Source: Rhizohabitans arisaemae (lineage in GTDB: Bacteria > Actinomycetota > Actinomycetes > Streptosporangiales > Streptosporangiaceae). From it: a stretch of DNA of 64,000 nucleotides. The notes under the pieces were generated by a model, which had not been told where the DNA came from, did no database searches, and worked only from the letters and a program-made list of their open reading frames with translations. Positions 1-7,614 of this stretch are shown here, piece after piece. The stretch spans positions 1,116,001-1,180,000 of the forward strand of contig NZ_BLRH01000009.1 of assembly GCF_025996515.1 (NCBI RefSeq), given 5' to 3'. Made by a program: the position numbers and the translations under genes. How positions within the stretch are numbered: the stretch's first letter is position 1; each line of letters opens with the position of its first letter.

Positions 1-66
1 GACGTCCTCGGCCCGGTGGTCCTGCGCGACCCGTCGCTGACGTCCAGCCCGGAGCGGCGCCCCTGA
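1..66 (+). CDS. C-terminal end of an unidentified protein (partial)
   Basis: The first 66 bases read as an open frame of 21 codons ending in TGA at 64-66. The tail is rich in Pro, Ser and Arg and ends SSPERRP. The gene begins outside the window. The fragment is too short to assign; cobalamin genes lie downstream, but nothing here shows that it belongs to them. Confidence 0.45.
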   Translation, partial: DVLGPVVLRDPSLTSSPERRP

Positions 67-117
67 CAGCCCTCTGAGGCCCCCGGCCGATGAGATCCCC
101 CCGGGGTCTGGGTGCGC

Positions 118-327
118 TCAGGCCTCGGGGCGCAGGCTCATGGCCGCGTACTCCACCCGGTCCCCCTCCAGCAGGGTCACCTGCTCCACACCCGCCTCCA
201 GCAGGGTCCGCCAGTTCTCGCCGAGCCAGGACTCGGCGTCGGCCTGGCTGGTGAACACTTCGTGCGGCAAAGGCGTGCCGTCCAGTTCGGCTCCGTCGGC
301 ATTCTCGTAACGCCAGCGCCATGTCAT
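118..327 (-). CDS. Small hypothetical actinobacterial protein (69 aa)
   Basis: A compact acidic soluble protein beginning MTWRWRYENADG. It has no signal peptide, membrane segment or cysteine. A middle segment, SQADAESWLGENW, reads like an amphipathic helix, giving a small alpha-beta pattern common in short actinobacterial proteins of unknown function. The frame runs on upstream to 591, but ATG at 327 begins the protein-like part, and the longer version would overlap the divergent secreted-protein gene. I do not recognise a named family. It is transcribed divergently from the gene at 413, with about 85 bases between starts. Confidence 0.6.
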   Translation of the reverse strand: MTWRWRYENADGAELDGTPLPHEVFTSQADAESWLGENWRTLLEAGVEQVTLLEGDRVEYAAMSLRPEA

Positions 328-412
328 GCCATACGCTCCATTTCGTGGGTTTCGTCCGCGCCGTAGCGGACTTGGCGACCCTACTTCAATCATGACCACG
401 GAGGCTCCCAGC

Positions 413-1168
413 ATGCTGCCCAGGCTTCGCCGTACCGCACTCCTCGTCGCGGCGACAGCACTCCTCTTGACGCCGGCCCCCGCCGTCCTCGCCAAGACGC
501 CGGAGACGCCGGAGACGCGGTCACCGGGGGCCGAACCTCCTGGCGGCGAAACCCCCGAGCCGGTCCCGAGCCCCCGGCCGGAGCAACTCAAACGGTTCTG
601 GAGCTACCACCAGTTCGACGGCACGGGCTGGATCTTCGTCCAGCAGGGGCCGGGCGACCGCAACCCCAGGGACGGCTCCGTGGAGGGCTGGCGGTTCTCC
701 GCCTCCGAGAACGTGATGTCCGCCGAACCCCCCTCCGGGGAGACCTACCCGTTCGAGACGATCTGCGCGGGCGTCGAACCGCGACCGGGGATGAAACGGG
801 TGGGCCTGGTCGTCGACTTCGGGGCGGCCGAGGACGCGTTCCCCGGCGACGCGCCCCCCAAGCCCACCAAAGTCGTCAAGTGCGCGGTGACGGGTGAGAA
901 CGCGACCGGCATGGACCTGCTCGCCTCCGTGGTCAGGCCCCGGATCGACCGCGAGGACTACATCGTCGAGATCAACGGCTATCCGGCCAAGGAGAAGGAC
1001 AAGGGCAGCGCGGTCCAGCCGCAAAACCTCGCCCCCGTGGTGGACGCGGGCGGCTCCTCGCTCACCTGGATCCTCGGCGGGGTGGGCATCGTGGCGTTGC
1101 TCGGCGTCGGGGCGTACGCGGTCGCCCGGCGCGGCGGCGGGGGTTCCGAGAGTAAAGATCACGCCTAG
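413..1168 (+). CDS. Secreted, C-terminally membrane-anchored protein of unknown function (251 aa)
   Basis: The N-terminus is a Sec signal peptide (MLPRLRR, then a hydrophobic Ala/Leu core ending near PAVLA, residues 1-27). A Pro/Glu/Thr-rich linker follows, then a globular region of about residues 55-205 with two cysteines. A C-terminal transmembrane helix (about 220-240, ILGGVGIVALLGVGAYAVA) ends in a short Arg/Gly-rich tail. This is the layout of an actinobacterial surface protein anchored by its C-terminal helix. The start at 413 has a GGAGG box at 400-404; ATG 392 is also in frame but lacks one. No enzymatic motif is seen, so the role is unknown. Confidence 0.7.
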   Translation: MLPRLRRTALLVAATALLLTPAPAVLAKTPETPETRSPGAEPPGGETPEPVPSPRPEQLKRFWSYHQFDGTGWIFVQQGPGDRNPRDGSVEGWRFSASENVMSAEPPSGETYPFETICAGVEPRPGMKRVGLVVDFGAAEDAFPGDAPPKPTKVVKCAVTGENATGMDLLASVVRPRIDREDYIVEINGYPAKEKDKGSAVQPQNLAPVVDAGGSSLTWILGGVGIVALLGVGAYAVARRGGGGSESKDHA

Positions 1169-1250
1169 CCCTCCGCGCCCCGATCGGCTCCACCTGCGCG
1201 GACGGTGATACTGACCCCGAACTGATGATCATTCGGCTTGGGGGGCCGGT

Positions 1251-1577
1251 ATGCCGGTGAGCGATCTGATCGGCCATTCGGTCTGGGACGCCGGAGGCCA
1301 GTGGGTGGGACATGTGGTGGACGTCCGGCTCAAGGCCCGCGAGCGCTTCGGGATGAAGAAGGACTTCCAGGTCATAGGCCTGATCGTCTCCGCGGTTCAG
1401 ACCCCCGGAGGCCTGCTGAGCCGCCGGGGGGAGATCCGGACCGACGGGTTCCTGGGGGTCCTCGCGAGAATCCTCGACCGCACCAGGTGTTACGTGCCGA
1501 TGCACGCGGTGTCCTCCAGCGACACCGGGGAGGTCCTGCTGAACGCCCGGCGGGAGGACCTCAAGAACCTCAACTGA
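1251..1577 (+). CDS. PRC-barrel domain protein (108 aa)
   Basis: The sequence opens MPVSDLIGHSVWDAGGQWVGHVVDV, described here in parts: a 'DLIGHSVWD' strand, then 'GQWVGHVVDVRL'. This is the typical start of a PRC-barrel domain, a small all-beta fold found in the photosynthetic reaction centre H subunit and in RimM. The rest alternates short strands to the end, where 'GEVLLNARREDL' completes the barrel. There are no catalytic residues. Stand-alone actinobacterial PRC-barrel proteins are of uncertain function, possibly protein-protein or RNA contacts. A G-rich run just upstream of ATG 1251 may serve as ribosome binding site. Confidence 0.7.
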   Translation: MPVSDLIGHSVWDAGGQWVGHVVDVRLKARERFGMKKDFQVIGLIVSAVQTPGGLLSRRGEIRTDGFLGVLARILDRTRCYVPMHAVSSSDTGEVLLNARREDLKNLN

Positions 1578-1614
1578 AGCCGCGCCGCCGTACCCCCGTA
1601 TGCTCGGTCGGCGT

Positions 1615-2574
1615 ATGAACGTCGAGATCGCGGGGACGGGCGGCCCGCACGGGTGGCCGCAGGAGGGCTGCCGCTGCGCCTCCTGCGGCAGGATGCGCGC
1701 GGGCGGCGCCCGCCGCGCCCCCACCGAGGTGATCGCCGACGGCGTCGTGCTCGCCCCGGGCACCGAAGTCGTGTCCGGCGACGGGATCCGAGTCCTGTAC
1801 GGCGGCACGCCGCGTTCGCCGGGAGCCTACGACCTCGTCCTGGCGGACCTGGCGGGCGGCCCGGAACGGCTCGCCCTCCTCCGGCGCGACGGTGCCGTCG
1901 GGCCCGGCACGCGGGTCGTCGCGGTCGGGCTGGACCACCGGATGCCCTCGGAGGCCGAGCTCACCCGGCGCCTGGGTTTCTGGGGGGCGGGCGCGGTCCC
2001 GGACGGCACCACGCTCACGCTCTCCCCGCGGGCCGGGGACGGCCTGGCCGTGCGCCCCGCGCCGCGGCGCACCCTGATCCTGGGCGGGTCCCGCTCGGGC
2101 AAGTCCGCCGAGGCCGAGCTGCGGCTGCTCGCCGAGCCGCGGGTCGTCTACGTCGCCACCGGCCGTACCGGGGACGACGATCCCCGCTGGCGGGCGCGGG
2201 TCGAGGCGCACCGGGCGCGCCGGCCGGCCCACTGGGAGACGGTCGAGACGACCGACCTGGTGCCCCTGCTGCGCGAGTCGGCCGGGCCGCTCCTGGTGGA
2301 CGGGCTCGGGACCTGGGTGACCGCGGTCTTCGACCGGTACGGCGGGTGGGACGGCGCGGACTGCTCCACACGGCTGGCGGAGCTGGTGGAGGCGTGGCGG
2401 AACTCGGCGGCCCGGGTGGTGGCGGTGAGCGACGAGGTCGGGCTGGGCGTGGTCCCGTCCACCGCTTCGGGCGGCCTGTTCCGGGACGCGCTCGGCCGGC
2501 TCAACCAGCGGCTGGCCGCCGAATCCGAGGAGACCGCCCTGGTCGTCGCGGGCAAGGTCGTCGAACTCGGCTGA
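1615..2574 (+). CDS. cobU: Adenosylcobinamide kinase / adenosylcobinamide-phosphate guanylyltransferase with extra N-terminal domain
   Basis: This enzyme phosphorylates adenosylcobinamide and transfers GMP to it, making AdoCbi-GDP for the cobalamin synthase CobS encoded 0.7 kb downstream. The CobU domain is residues about 155-319. It has the P-loop GGSRSGKS, 'VYVATGRT', the guanylylation-loop region 'RVEAHRARRPAHWETVE' with its conserved His, 'LLVDGLGTWVT' and the closing 'NQRLAAESEE..LVVAGKVVELG'. The first 150 residues are additional and resemble a shortened metallo-beta-lactamase-fold segment (IAGTGGPHGWPQEGCRC, then CASC) without the usual HxHxDH. ATG 1600 is an alternative start. A TATGCT box at 1599-1604 suggests a very short leader. 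Confidence 0.88.
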   Translation: MNVEIAGTGGPHGWPQEGCRCASCGRMRAGGARRAPTEVIADGVVLAPGTEVVSGDGIRVLYGGTPRSPGAYDLVLADLAGGPERLALLRRDGAVGPGTRVVAVGLDHRMPSEAELTRRLGFWGAGAVPDGTTLTLSPRAGDGLAVRPAPRRTLILGGSRSGKSAEAELRLLAEPRVVYVATGRTGDDDPRWRARVEAHRARRPAHWETVETTDLVPLLRESAGPLLVDGLGTWVTAVFDRYGGWDGADCSTRLAELVEAWRNSAARVVAVSDEVGLGVVPSTASGGLFRDALGRLNQRLAAESEETALVVAGKVVELG

Positions 2575-2630
2575 CCGCGTGGGAAAACCCTGTGGCGATC
2601 ACCCACCCCCGATAAGTCACACTGTGCGCT

Positions 2631-3254
2631 ATGCCCAGCACAACCACATTCATCACCTTTGCCATCGCGTCACTGGCGCTGGCGCTGGTCCCCGGACCGG
2701 CGGTGGTCTACGTTCTCACCCGGAGTGTCAGCCAGGGCCGCAACGCGGGACTGGTCTCCGCCCTCGGCATCCACACCGGGACCCTCGTGCACATCGTCGC
2801 CGCCGTGATCGGGCTCTCCTCGCTGATCGCGTCCTCGGCCATCGCGTTCAGCGTGATCAAGTACGCCGGAGCCGCCTACCTCGTCTACATCGGCGTCCGG
2901 GCCATCATGACCAAGGAAACCCTCGCCGCGGACCGGTCGCTCGCCCCCATCCGGCTGGGCAAGGTCTACCGTGAGGGCATCCTGGTGAACGTGCTCAACC
3001 CCAAGACCGCGCTGTTCTTCCTCGCGTTCCTGCCCCAGTTCGTGGATCCCTCCCGGGGCAACGCGCCGCTGCAGATCCTGCTGCTGGGCGCCACGTTCTT
3101 CTTCCTCGCCATGATCTCGGACAGCCTCTACGCGCTGGTCGGCGGCGCCCTCCGCGGGCACGTCAAGCGGTTCTTCTCCAAGCAGCGCCTCGCCGTGGGC
3201 GGCGTCTACATCACCCTCGGGATCACCGCCGCGCTCGCCGACAGCGGCCGATAG
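2631..3254 (+). CDS. LysE/RhtB family amino-acid exporter
   Basis: A 207-residue membrane protein with about six hydrophobic segments and the LysE-family signature near the N-terminus (ALALVPGPAVVYVLTRS, followed by GRNAGLVSALGIHTG). Segment 'LNPKTALFFLAFLPQFV' at about residues 122-138 is the second conserved block. Proteins of this family export lysine, arginine, threonine, homoserine lactones or similar small molecules; the substrate here cannot be told. The gene sits between cobU and cobS, 11 bases from cobS, so it is probably co-transcribed with the cobalamin genes, though no functional link is known. Confidence 0.88.
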   Translation: MPSTTTFITFAIASLALALVPGPAVVYVLTRSVSQGRNAGLVSALGIHTGTLVHIVAAVIGLSSLIASSAIAFSVIKYAGAAYLVYIGVRAIMTKETLAADRSLAPIRLGKVYREGILVNVLNPKTALFFLAFLPQFVDPSRGNAPLQILLLGATFFFLAMISDSLYALVGGALRGHVKRFFSKQRLAVGGVYITLGITAALADSGR

Positions 3255-3265
3255 GGACGATCTCC

Positions 3266-4042
3266 ATGGGGTGGCACGGTCTGCGCCTGGCGTTCGGCAT
3301 GTTGAGCGTCCTCCCCGTCCGGGTCACCCACGTCGATCGCGGATCCGCGGGACGGGCGATGCTGTCCGCCCCGCTGGTCGGCCTGGTCCTGGGGGCGCTC
3401 GCCGCGCTCCCCCTCGCCCTCGCCCCGCTCGGCGGCCCGCTCCTGGCCTCGGCGCTGGCGGCCGGGGCGCTCGCGCTGCTCACCCGGGGCCTCCACCTGG
3501 ACGGGCTCGCCGATCTGGCGGACGGCCTGGGGAGCGGGAAGCCCGCCGCCTCGGCCCTTGAGATCATGAAAAAATCAGATATCGGCCCGTTCGGGGTGCT
3601 GACGCTGGTCTTCGGTGTCCTGTGCCAGGTGTCGGCACTCGCCCAGGCCACCGCGGCGGGAAACGGTGCGGCGGCCCTGATCACCGCCTGCGTCACCGGG
3701 CGGCTGGCGATCACCTGGGCCTGCCGGTCCGGCGTGCCCTCCGCCCGGCCGGAAGGCCTGGGCACCCTGGTGGCGCAGACGGTACGGCTGCGCGGCGCCC
3801 TCCTGGTCACCTTCCTGGCCACCGTGGCCGTACTCGGCTCCGGGACGCTGCTCGCCGGCGGGTGGGGCGCGCCGATCCGCATCGCGCCGTACGGCGCCGC
3901 GCTGCTCGCCGGGCTCGGCGCCGCCTGGATCCTGCGGCGGCACGCGGTGCGGCGGCTCGGGGGGATCACCGGGGACGTGCTGGGCGCGCTCGCCGAAGTC
4001 GCCTTCACCGCGGCCGTGGTGACCGTGGCCATCCTTAGTTAA
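3266..4042 (+). CDS. cobS: Adenosylcobinamide-GDP ribazoletransferase (cobalamin synthase)
   Basis: This integral membrane enzyme joins AdoCbi-GDP to alpha-ribazole (or its phosphate), the last steps of the cobalamin nucleotide loop. It has 258 residues, normal for the family. The hallmark cytoplasmic loop 'GLHLDGLADLADGLGSG' (about residues 75-91), with its acidic Mg2+-binding cluster, is intact, followed by 'IMKKSDIGPFGVL'. About six further hydrophobic helices are rich in Ala, Leu and Val. It lies 11 bases after the LysE gene and 0.7 kb after cobU, consistent with one operon. Its TAA stop lies inside the left arm of a terminator-like inverted repeat. Confidence 0.93.
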   Translation: MGWHGLRLAFGMLSVLPVRVTHVDRGSAGRAMLSAPLVGLVLGALAALPLALAPLGGPLLASALAAGALALLTRGLHLDGLADLADGLGSGKPAASALEIMKKSDIGPFGVLTLVFGVLCQVSALAQATAAGNGAAALITACVTGRLAITWACRSGVPSARPEGLGTLVAQTVRLRGALLVTFLATVAVLGSGTLLAGGWGAPIRIAPYGAALLAGLGAAWILRRHAVRRLGGITGDVLGALAEVAFTAAVVTVAILS

Positions 4043-4093
4043 TGTGATTTTTCAGACATTTAACTAAGATCCCTGAAATCTCGACATTTCAGG
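4034..4093. terminator. Bidirectional terminator region between cobS and the GntR gene
   Basis: Two perfect inverted repeats lie in a markedly AT-rich gap between convergent genes. CTTAGTTAA (4034-4042, including the cobS stop) pairs with TTAACTAAG (4060-4068). CCTGAAAT (4072-4079) pairs with ATTTCAGG (4086-4093) around a six-base loop. T and A tracts flank both, so they could end transcription from either side. Confidence 0.65.
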
Positions 4094-4153
4094 TCGATAT
4101 TGAAAATTAATCGAGAATTCAGTTGGCTCGGGAGAACACCATCGTGAACCGGG

Positions 4154-4501
4154 CTACGGCAACCCCTCGATGAGTCTGACCAGATCCGCCCGGCCGTAGC
4201 CGTACCGGGCCGCCTCGTCGGCGAGCTCCCGGACCCGCCCCACCAGCTCCGCCCGTACGTCGGCCCGTCCGGCGACGGTGACGCCCCGGCCCCGCCGGAA
4301 CTCCAGCAGGCCCTCGTCCCGAAGCACCCGCAGGGCGCGCAGCACGGTGTTGGCGTTGATCCCCAAGGTGGCCGCCAGGTCACGGGCCGGCGGGAGCCGG
4401 TCGCCGGGCACGACCCCTCCCTCGGCGATCGACCTCCGCAACGCCCCTGCGACCTGCAGGTGGAGCGGCTGCGGATCGGCGAGATCCAGACTGAGCGACA
4501 T
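4154..4501 (-). CDS. GntR family (YtrA-type) transcriptional regulator
   Basis: A short 115-residue regulator. A GntR winged helix-turn-helix covers residues about 10-75: 'PLHLQVAGALRRSIAEG', then 'GDRLPPARDLAATLGINANT', then 'LRALRVLRDEGLLEFRRGRG'. Only about 40 residues follow, so it lacks a FadR or UTRA ligand domain and matches the small YtrA subfamily. Members usually repress their own operon, often with ABC-transporter or membrane genes; no such partner is present here. The gene faces away from pepA. A perfect inverted repeat overlapping its start codon is the obvious autoregulatory operator. Confidence 0.9.
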   Translation of the reverse strand: MSLSLDLADPQPLHLQVAGALRRSIAEGGVVPGDRLPPARDLAATLGINANTVLRALRVLRDEGLLEFRRGRGVTVAGRADVRAELVGRVRELADEAARYGYGRADLVRLIEGLP

Positions 4502-4524
4502 GGTGCTATCAACACTAGCACCAT
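4500..4524. promoter_or_regulatory. Probable operator of the GntR/YtrA regulator
   Basis: A perfect inverted repeat with 9-base arms, ATGGTGCTA (4500-4508) and TAGCACCAT (4516-4524), separated by 7 bases. The left arm covers the GntR start codon (complement of 4499-4501). The arms and spacing fit a dimeric winged helix-turn-helix site, so bound repressor would block its own gene. The site ends about 80 bases before the pepA promoter. Confidence 0.7.
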
Positions 4525-4604
4525 CAATGGAGTTTTCAGGAAATCATCACCAACCCCGGCACTTGGGAATGGGGAGCGGTGTCCGGCGGGAGGCGCGGCG
4601 GGGA

Positions 4605-4610
4605 TAGCAT
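4605..4610 (+). promoter_or_regulatory. -10 box of a leaderless pepA transcript
   Basis: TAGCAT lies 8 bases before the GTG start of pepA with no Shine-Dalgarno between, the usual geometry of actinobacterial leaderless mRNAs. Confidence 0.5.
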
Positions 4611-4618
4611 CGGCCGAC

Positions 4619-6085
4619 GTGACCACTGTGCGCCTGATGGCTTCCGCCCCAGCTTCCCACGACGCCGACGCCCTCGTGGTCGGCGTCCACTCCGGTCCGC
4701 AGGGCCTTCGGCCCGCCCCCGGAGCCGAGAGCGTCGACGAGGCGCTGGGCGGGAAACTGGTCGAGGCGCTGAGATCCGTGGCGTTCACCGGCAAGACCGG
4801 CGAGGTCGCCAAGATCCCGACTTTCGGGGCGCTGAGCACCCCGCTCGTCCTCGCCGTGGGGCTGGGCGACGCCGACGGCACGGTCGAGGACCTGCGCAGG
4901 GCGGCCGGCGCCGCCGCCCGGGCCCTGGCCGGCACCGCCCGCGCGGCCTTCGCCCTGCCGGCGACGACCCGGGAGCAGGTCGAGGCGATCGCGCTCGGCG
5001 CGCTCCTCGGCGCGTACACCTTCGACCGGTACCGCACGAACGGCGAGCTGAAGCCACCCGTCGGGGAGATCGCCGTCCTCACCGAGGCCGAGGCGCCGCT
5101 GGAGCGCACGGTCGTCGTCGCCGAGTCGGTCAACCTCGTCCGCGACCTGGTGAACACCCCGCCGTCCGACCTGTGGCCGGCCAAGCTCGCCGAGCTCGCG
5201 GCCGAGCGGGGCGCGCAGGCCGGGCTGGAGGTCGAGGTCCTGGACGAGACGGCGCTCAAGGAGAACGGCTACGGCGGCATCGTCGCCGTGGGACAGGGTT
5301 CGATCAACCCGCCGCGGCTGGTCCGGCTCGCGTACCGCCACCCGGAGGCGACCAAGACCCTCGCCTTCGTCGGCAAGGGGATCACCTTCGACTCCGGCGG
5401 CCTCTCGCTCAAGCCGTCGTCGGCGATGGACTGGATGAAGGCCGACATGGGCGGCGCCGGGGCCGTGCTCGGCTCGCTCCTCGGGATCGCCGGGCTCGGC
5501 CTGAAGGTCAACGTGGTGGGCTACCTCTGCCTCGCGGAGAACATGCCGAGCGGCACGGCCCAGCGCCCCTCCGACGTTTACACCAGCTACAGCGGGAAGA
5601 CGGTCGAGGTGCTCGACACCGACGCCGAAGGGCGCCTCGTGCTCGTCGACGGCATCGCGCGGGCCGGGGAGGACGAGCCCGACCTGATCGTCGACGTCGC
5701 GACGCTCACCGGTGCGCAGATCATCGCGCTGGGGTGGCGCACCGCGGGGGTCATGGCCAACGACGACGCGTTCCGCACCAGGGTCGTGGAGATCGCCGAG
5801 CGCGCGGGCGAGCCGTCCTGGCCGATGCCCCTGCCCGCCGAGCTGCGCAAGGGGCTCGACTCAAGCGTGGCCGACATCGCCAACCTCCCGTCCGAGCGGT
5901 GGGGCAGCATGCTCGTCGCGGGGATCTTCCTCAAGGAGTTCGTGCCGGACGGCGTCACCTGGGCGCACATCGACATCGCGGGTCCCTCCTTCAACAAGAC
6001 CGACCCGTACGGTTACACCCCGAAGGGCGGCACGGGCGCGGCCACCCGCACGCTGATCGGTTTGGCGGAGGAATACGCGGGCTGA
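4619..6085 (+). CDS. pepA: Leucyl aminopeptidase (M17 family)
   Basis: A cytosolic two-metal aminopeptidase that removes N-terminal residues from peptides. The 488-residue length fits the family. The N-terminal domain covers about 1-160 and the catalytic domain about 165-488. Active-site signatures are 'GKGITFDSGG' (Lys253, Asp258), 'DWMKADMGGAG' and the family pattern 'DTDAEGRL' (Asp335, Glu337, Arg339). GTG 4619 was chosen because family homology begins there and a -10 box sits 8 bases upstream; the frame is open further upstream but runs through the GntR operator. The gene matches pepB (Rv2213) in the mycobacterial order. Confidence 0.95.
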   Translation: MTTVRLMASAPASHDADALVVGVHSGPQGLRPAPGAESVDEALGGKLVEALRSVAFTGKTGEVAKIPTFGALSTPLVLAVGLGDADGTVEDLRRAAGAAARALAGTARAAFALPATTREQVEAIALGALLGAYTFDRYRTNGELKPPVGEIAVLTEAEAPLERTVVVAESVNLVRDLVNTPPSDLWPAKLAELAAERGAQAGLEVEVLDETALKENGYGGIVAVGQGSINPPRLVRLAYRHPEATKTLAFVGKGITFDSGGLSLKPSSAMDWMKADMGGAGAVLGSLLGIAGLGLKVNVVGYLCLAENMPSGTAQRPSDVYTSYSGKTVEVLDTDAEGRLVLVDGIARAGEDEPDLIVDVATLTGAQIIALGWRTAGVMANDDAFRTRVVEIAERAGEPSWPMPLPAELRKGLDSSVADIANLPSERWGSMLVAGIFLKEFVPDGVTWAHIDIAGPSFNKTDPYGYTPKGGTGAATRTLIGLAEEYAG

Positions 6086-6183
6086 CCCCGTGCGCTCTTC
6101 ACAAGTGAAAAGATGCCTTTGCGTAGGCTGACAGTCCTGCGAACGGCGTCGGTTTTCCACCAATTAAGAACAAGGAGCACCCA

Positions 6184-7578
6184 GTGGCTGATGGCAGCGG
6201 CCCCTATGACCTCGTCATCTTGGGAGGCGGGAGCGGCGGATACGCGTGCGCCCTGCGGGCGGCCGAGCTGAACCTGAGCGTCGCACTGATCGAGAAGGAC
6301 AAGATCGGCGGCACCTGCCTGCACCGGGGGTGTATCCCCACCAAGGCACTTCTGCACTCCGCCGAGATCGCGGACCAGGCCCGGGACAGCGAGGTCTTCG
6401 GCGTGCGCGCCCGCTTCGAGGGCATCGACGTCCCGGGTGTGCACGCCTTCAAGGACAAGATCGTCACTCGGGCCTGGAAGGGCGTCCAGGGCCTGCTGAA
6501 GAGCCGGGGCGTCACCGTCGTCGAGGGCTCGGGCAGGCTGACCGGTCCCACGAGCGTCCAGGTCGAGGGCGCCGACGGGACCGTCACGACCGTCGAGGGA
6601 CGCCACCTCGTCCTGGCCACCGGCGGTGCGCCGCGCTCCCTCCCCGGGTTGGAGATCGACGGCACGCAGATCATCACCAGTGACCACGCGCTCACCCTCG
6701 ACCGGGTGCCCAGCTCGGTGATCATCCTCGGCGGCGGTGTGATCGGCGTCGAGTTCGCCTCGATCTGGCGCTCCTTCGGCGCCGAGGTGACGATCGTCGA
6801 GATGCTGCCCCACCTGGTGCCCCTGGAGGAGGAGTCCAGCTCCAAGCTGCTGGAGCGCGCCTTCCGCCGCCGCGGCATCAAGTCCGAGCTCGGTGTCCGC
6901 TTCGAGAGCGTCAAGACGACCGACACGGGCGTCGTCGTCACCCTGGAAGGCGGCAAGACCCTCGACGCCGAGCTGCTGCTCGTCGCGGTCGGCCGCGGCC
7001 CGGTCTCGGCCGGACTCGGCTTCGAGGAGGCCGGTGTCGCCGTGGAGCGCGGCTTCGTCAAGGTCGACGGGCTCTGCCGCACCGGCGTTGAGACGATCTC
7101 CGCGGTGGGCGACCTCATCCCGACCCCGCAGCTCGCGCACGTCGGGTTCGCCGAGGGCATCCTCGTCGCCGAGCGCGTCGCCGGGCTGAACCCGGTGCCG
7201 ATCGACTACGACGGCGTCCCCCGGGTCACCTACTCCGACCCCGAGGTCGCCTCGGTGGGCCTGACGAGTACGGTGGCCAGGGAGCGGGGTCACGACGTCG
7301 TCGAAGCCGTCTACGACCTCGCCGGCAACCCCAAGAGCCAGATCCTGCAGACCCAGGGCGCGGTCAAGGTCATCGCGCAGAAGGACGGGCCGGTCCTGGG
7401 CGTGCACATGGTGGGCAGCCGCGTCGGTGAGCTCGTGACCGAGGGGCAGCTCATCTACAACTGGGAGGCCCTCCCTTCCGACCTGGCACAGCTGATCCAC
7501 GCACACCCGACCCAGTCCGAGGCCATGGGCGAGGCGATGCTCGTCCTCGCCGGCAAGCCGCTGCACGTCCACAACTGA
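6184..7578 (+). CDS. lpdA: Dihydrolipoyl dehydrogenase (E3)
   Basis: The flavoprotein E3 subunit reoxidises dihydrolipoyl groups on 2-oxoacid dehydrogenase complexes with NAD+. The sequence shows the N-terminal FAD site 'VILGGGSGGYACALRAAEL', the redox disulfide in 'GGTCLHRGCIPTK' (Cys45, Cys50), the NAD site 'VIILGGGVIGVEFA', the second FAD motif near 'TISAVGDL', and the C-terminal catalytic 'HAHPTQSE' with His441 and Glu446. Length is 464 residues, as expected. The GTG start at 6184 follows an AAGGAG box. It is 36 bases upstream of sucB, and both probably form one transcription unit for the 2-oxoglutarate/pyruvate dehydrogenase complex. Confidence 0.96.
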   Translation: MADGSGPYDLVILGGGSGGYACALRAAELNLSVALIEKDKIGGTCLHRGCIPTKALLHSAEIADQARDSEVFGVRARFEGIDVPGVHAFKDKIVTRAWKGVQGLLKSRGVTVVEGSGRLTGPTSVQVEGADGTVTTVEGRHLVLATGGAPRSLPGLEIDGTQIITSDHALTLDRVPSSVIILGGGVIGVEFASIWRSFGAEVTIVEMLPHLVPLEEESSSKLLERAFRRRGIKSELGVRFESVKTTDTGVVVTLEGGKTLDAELLLVAVGRGPVSAGLGFEEAGVAVERGFVKVDGLCRTGVETISAVGDLIPTPQLAHVGFAEGILVAERVAGLNPVPIDYDGVPRVTYSDPEVASVGLTSTVARERGHDVVEAVYDLAGNPKSQILQTQGAVKVIAQKDGPVLGVHMVGSRVGELVTEGQLIYNWEALPSDLAQLIHAHPTQSEAMGEAMLVLAGKPLHVHN

Positions 7579-7614
7579 CCGTGCCCGCATAGGAAGAAGG
7601 AGTCACTGCACGCC

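Noticed and set aside
1168-1614. Cobalamin riboswitch upstream of cobU
   Set aside because: Looked for the B12-box and surrounding stems; none is present in the available upstream sequence.
4460-4618. N-terminal extension of pepA by 53 codons
   Set aside because: The extension runs through the GntR operator and promoter; family similarity begins at GTG 4619.
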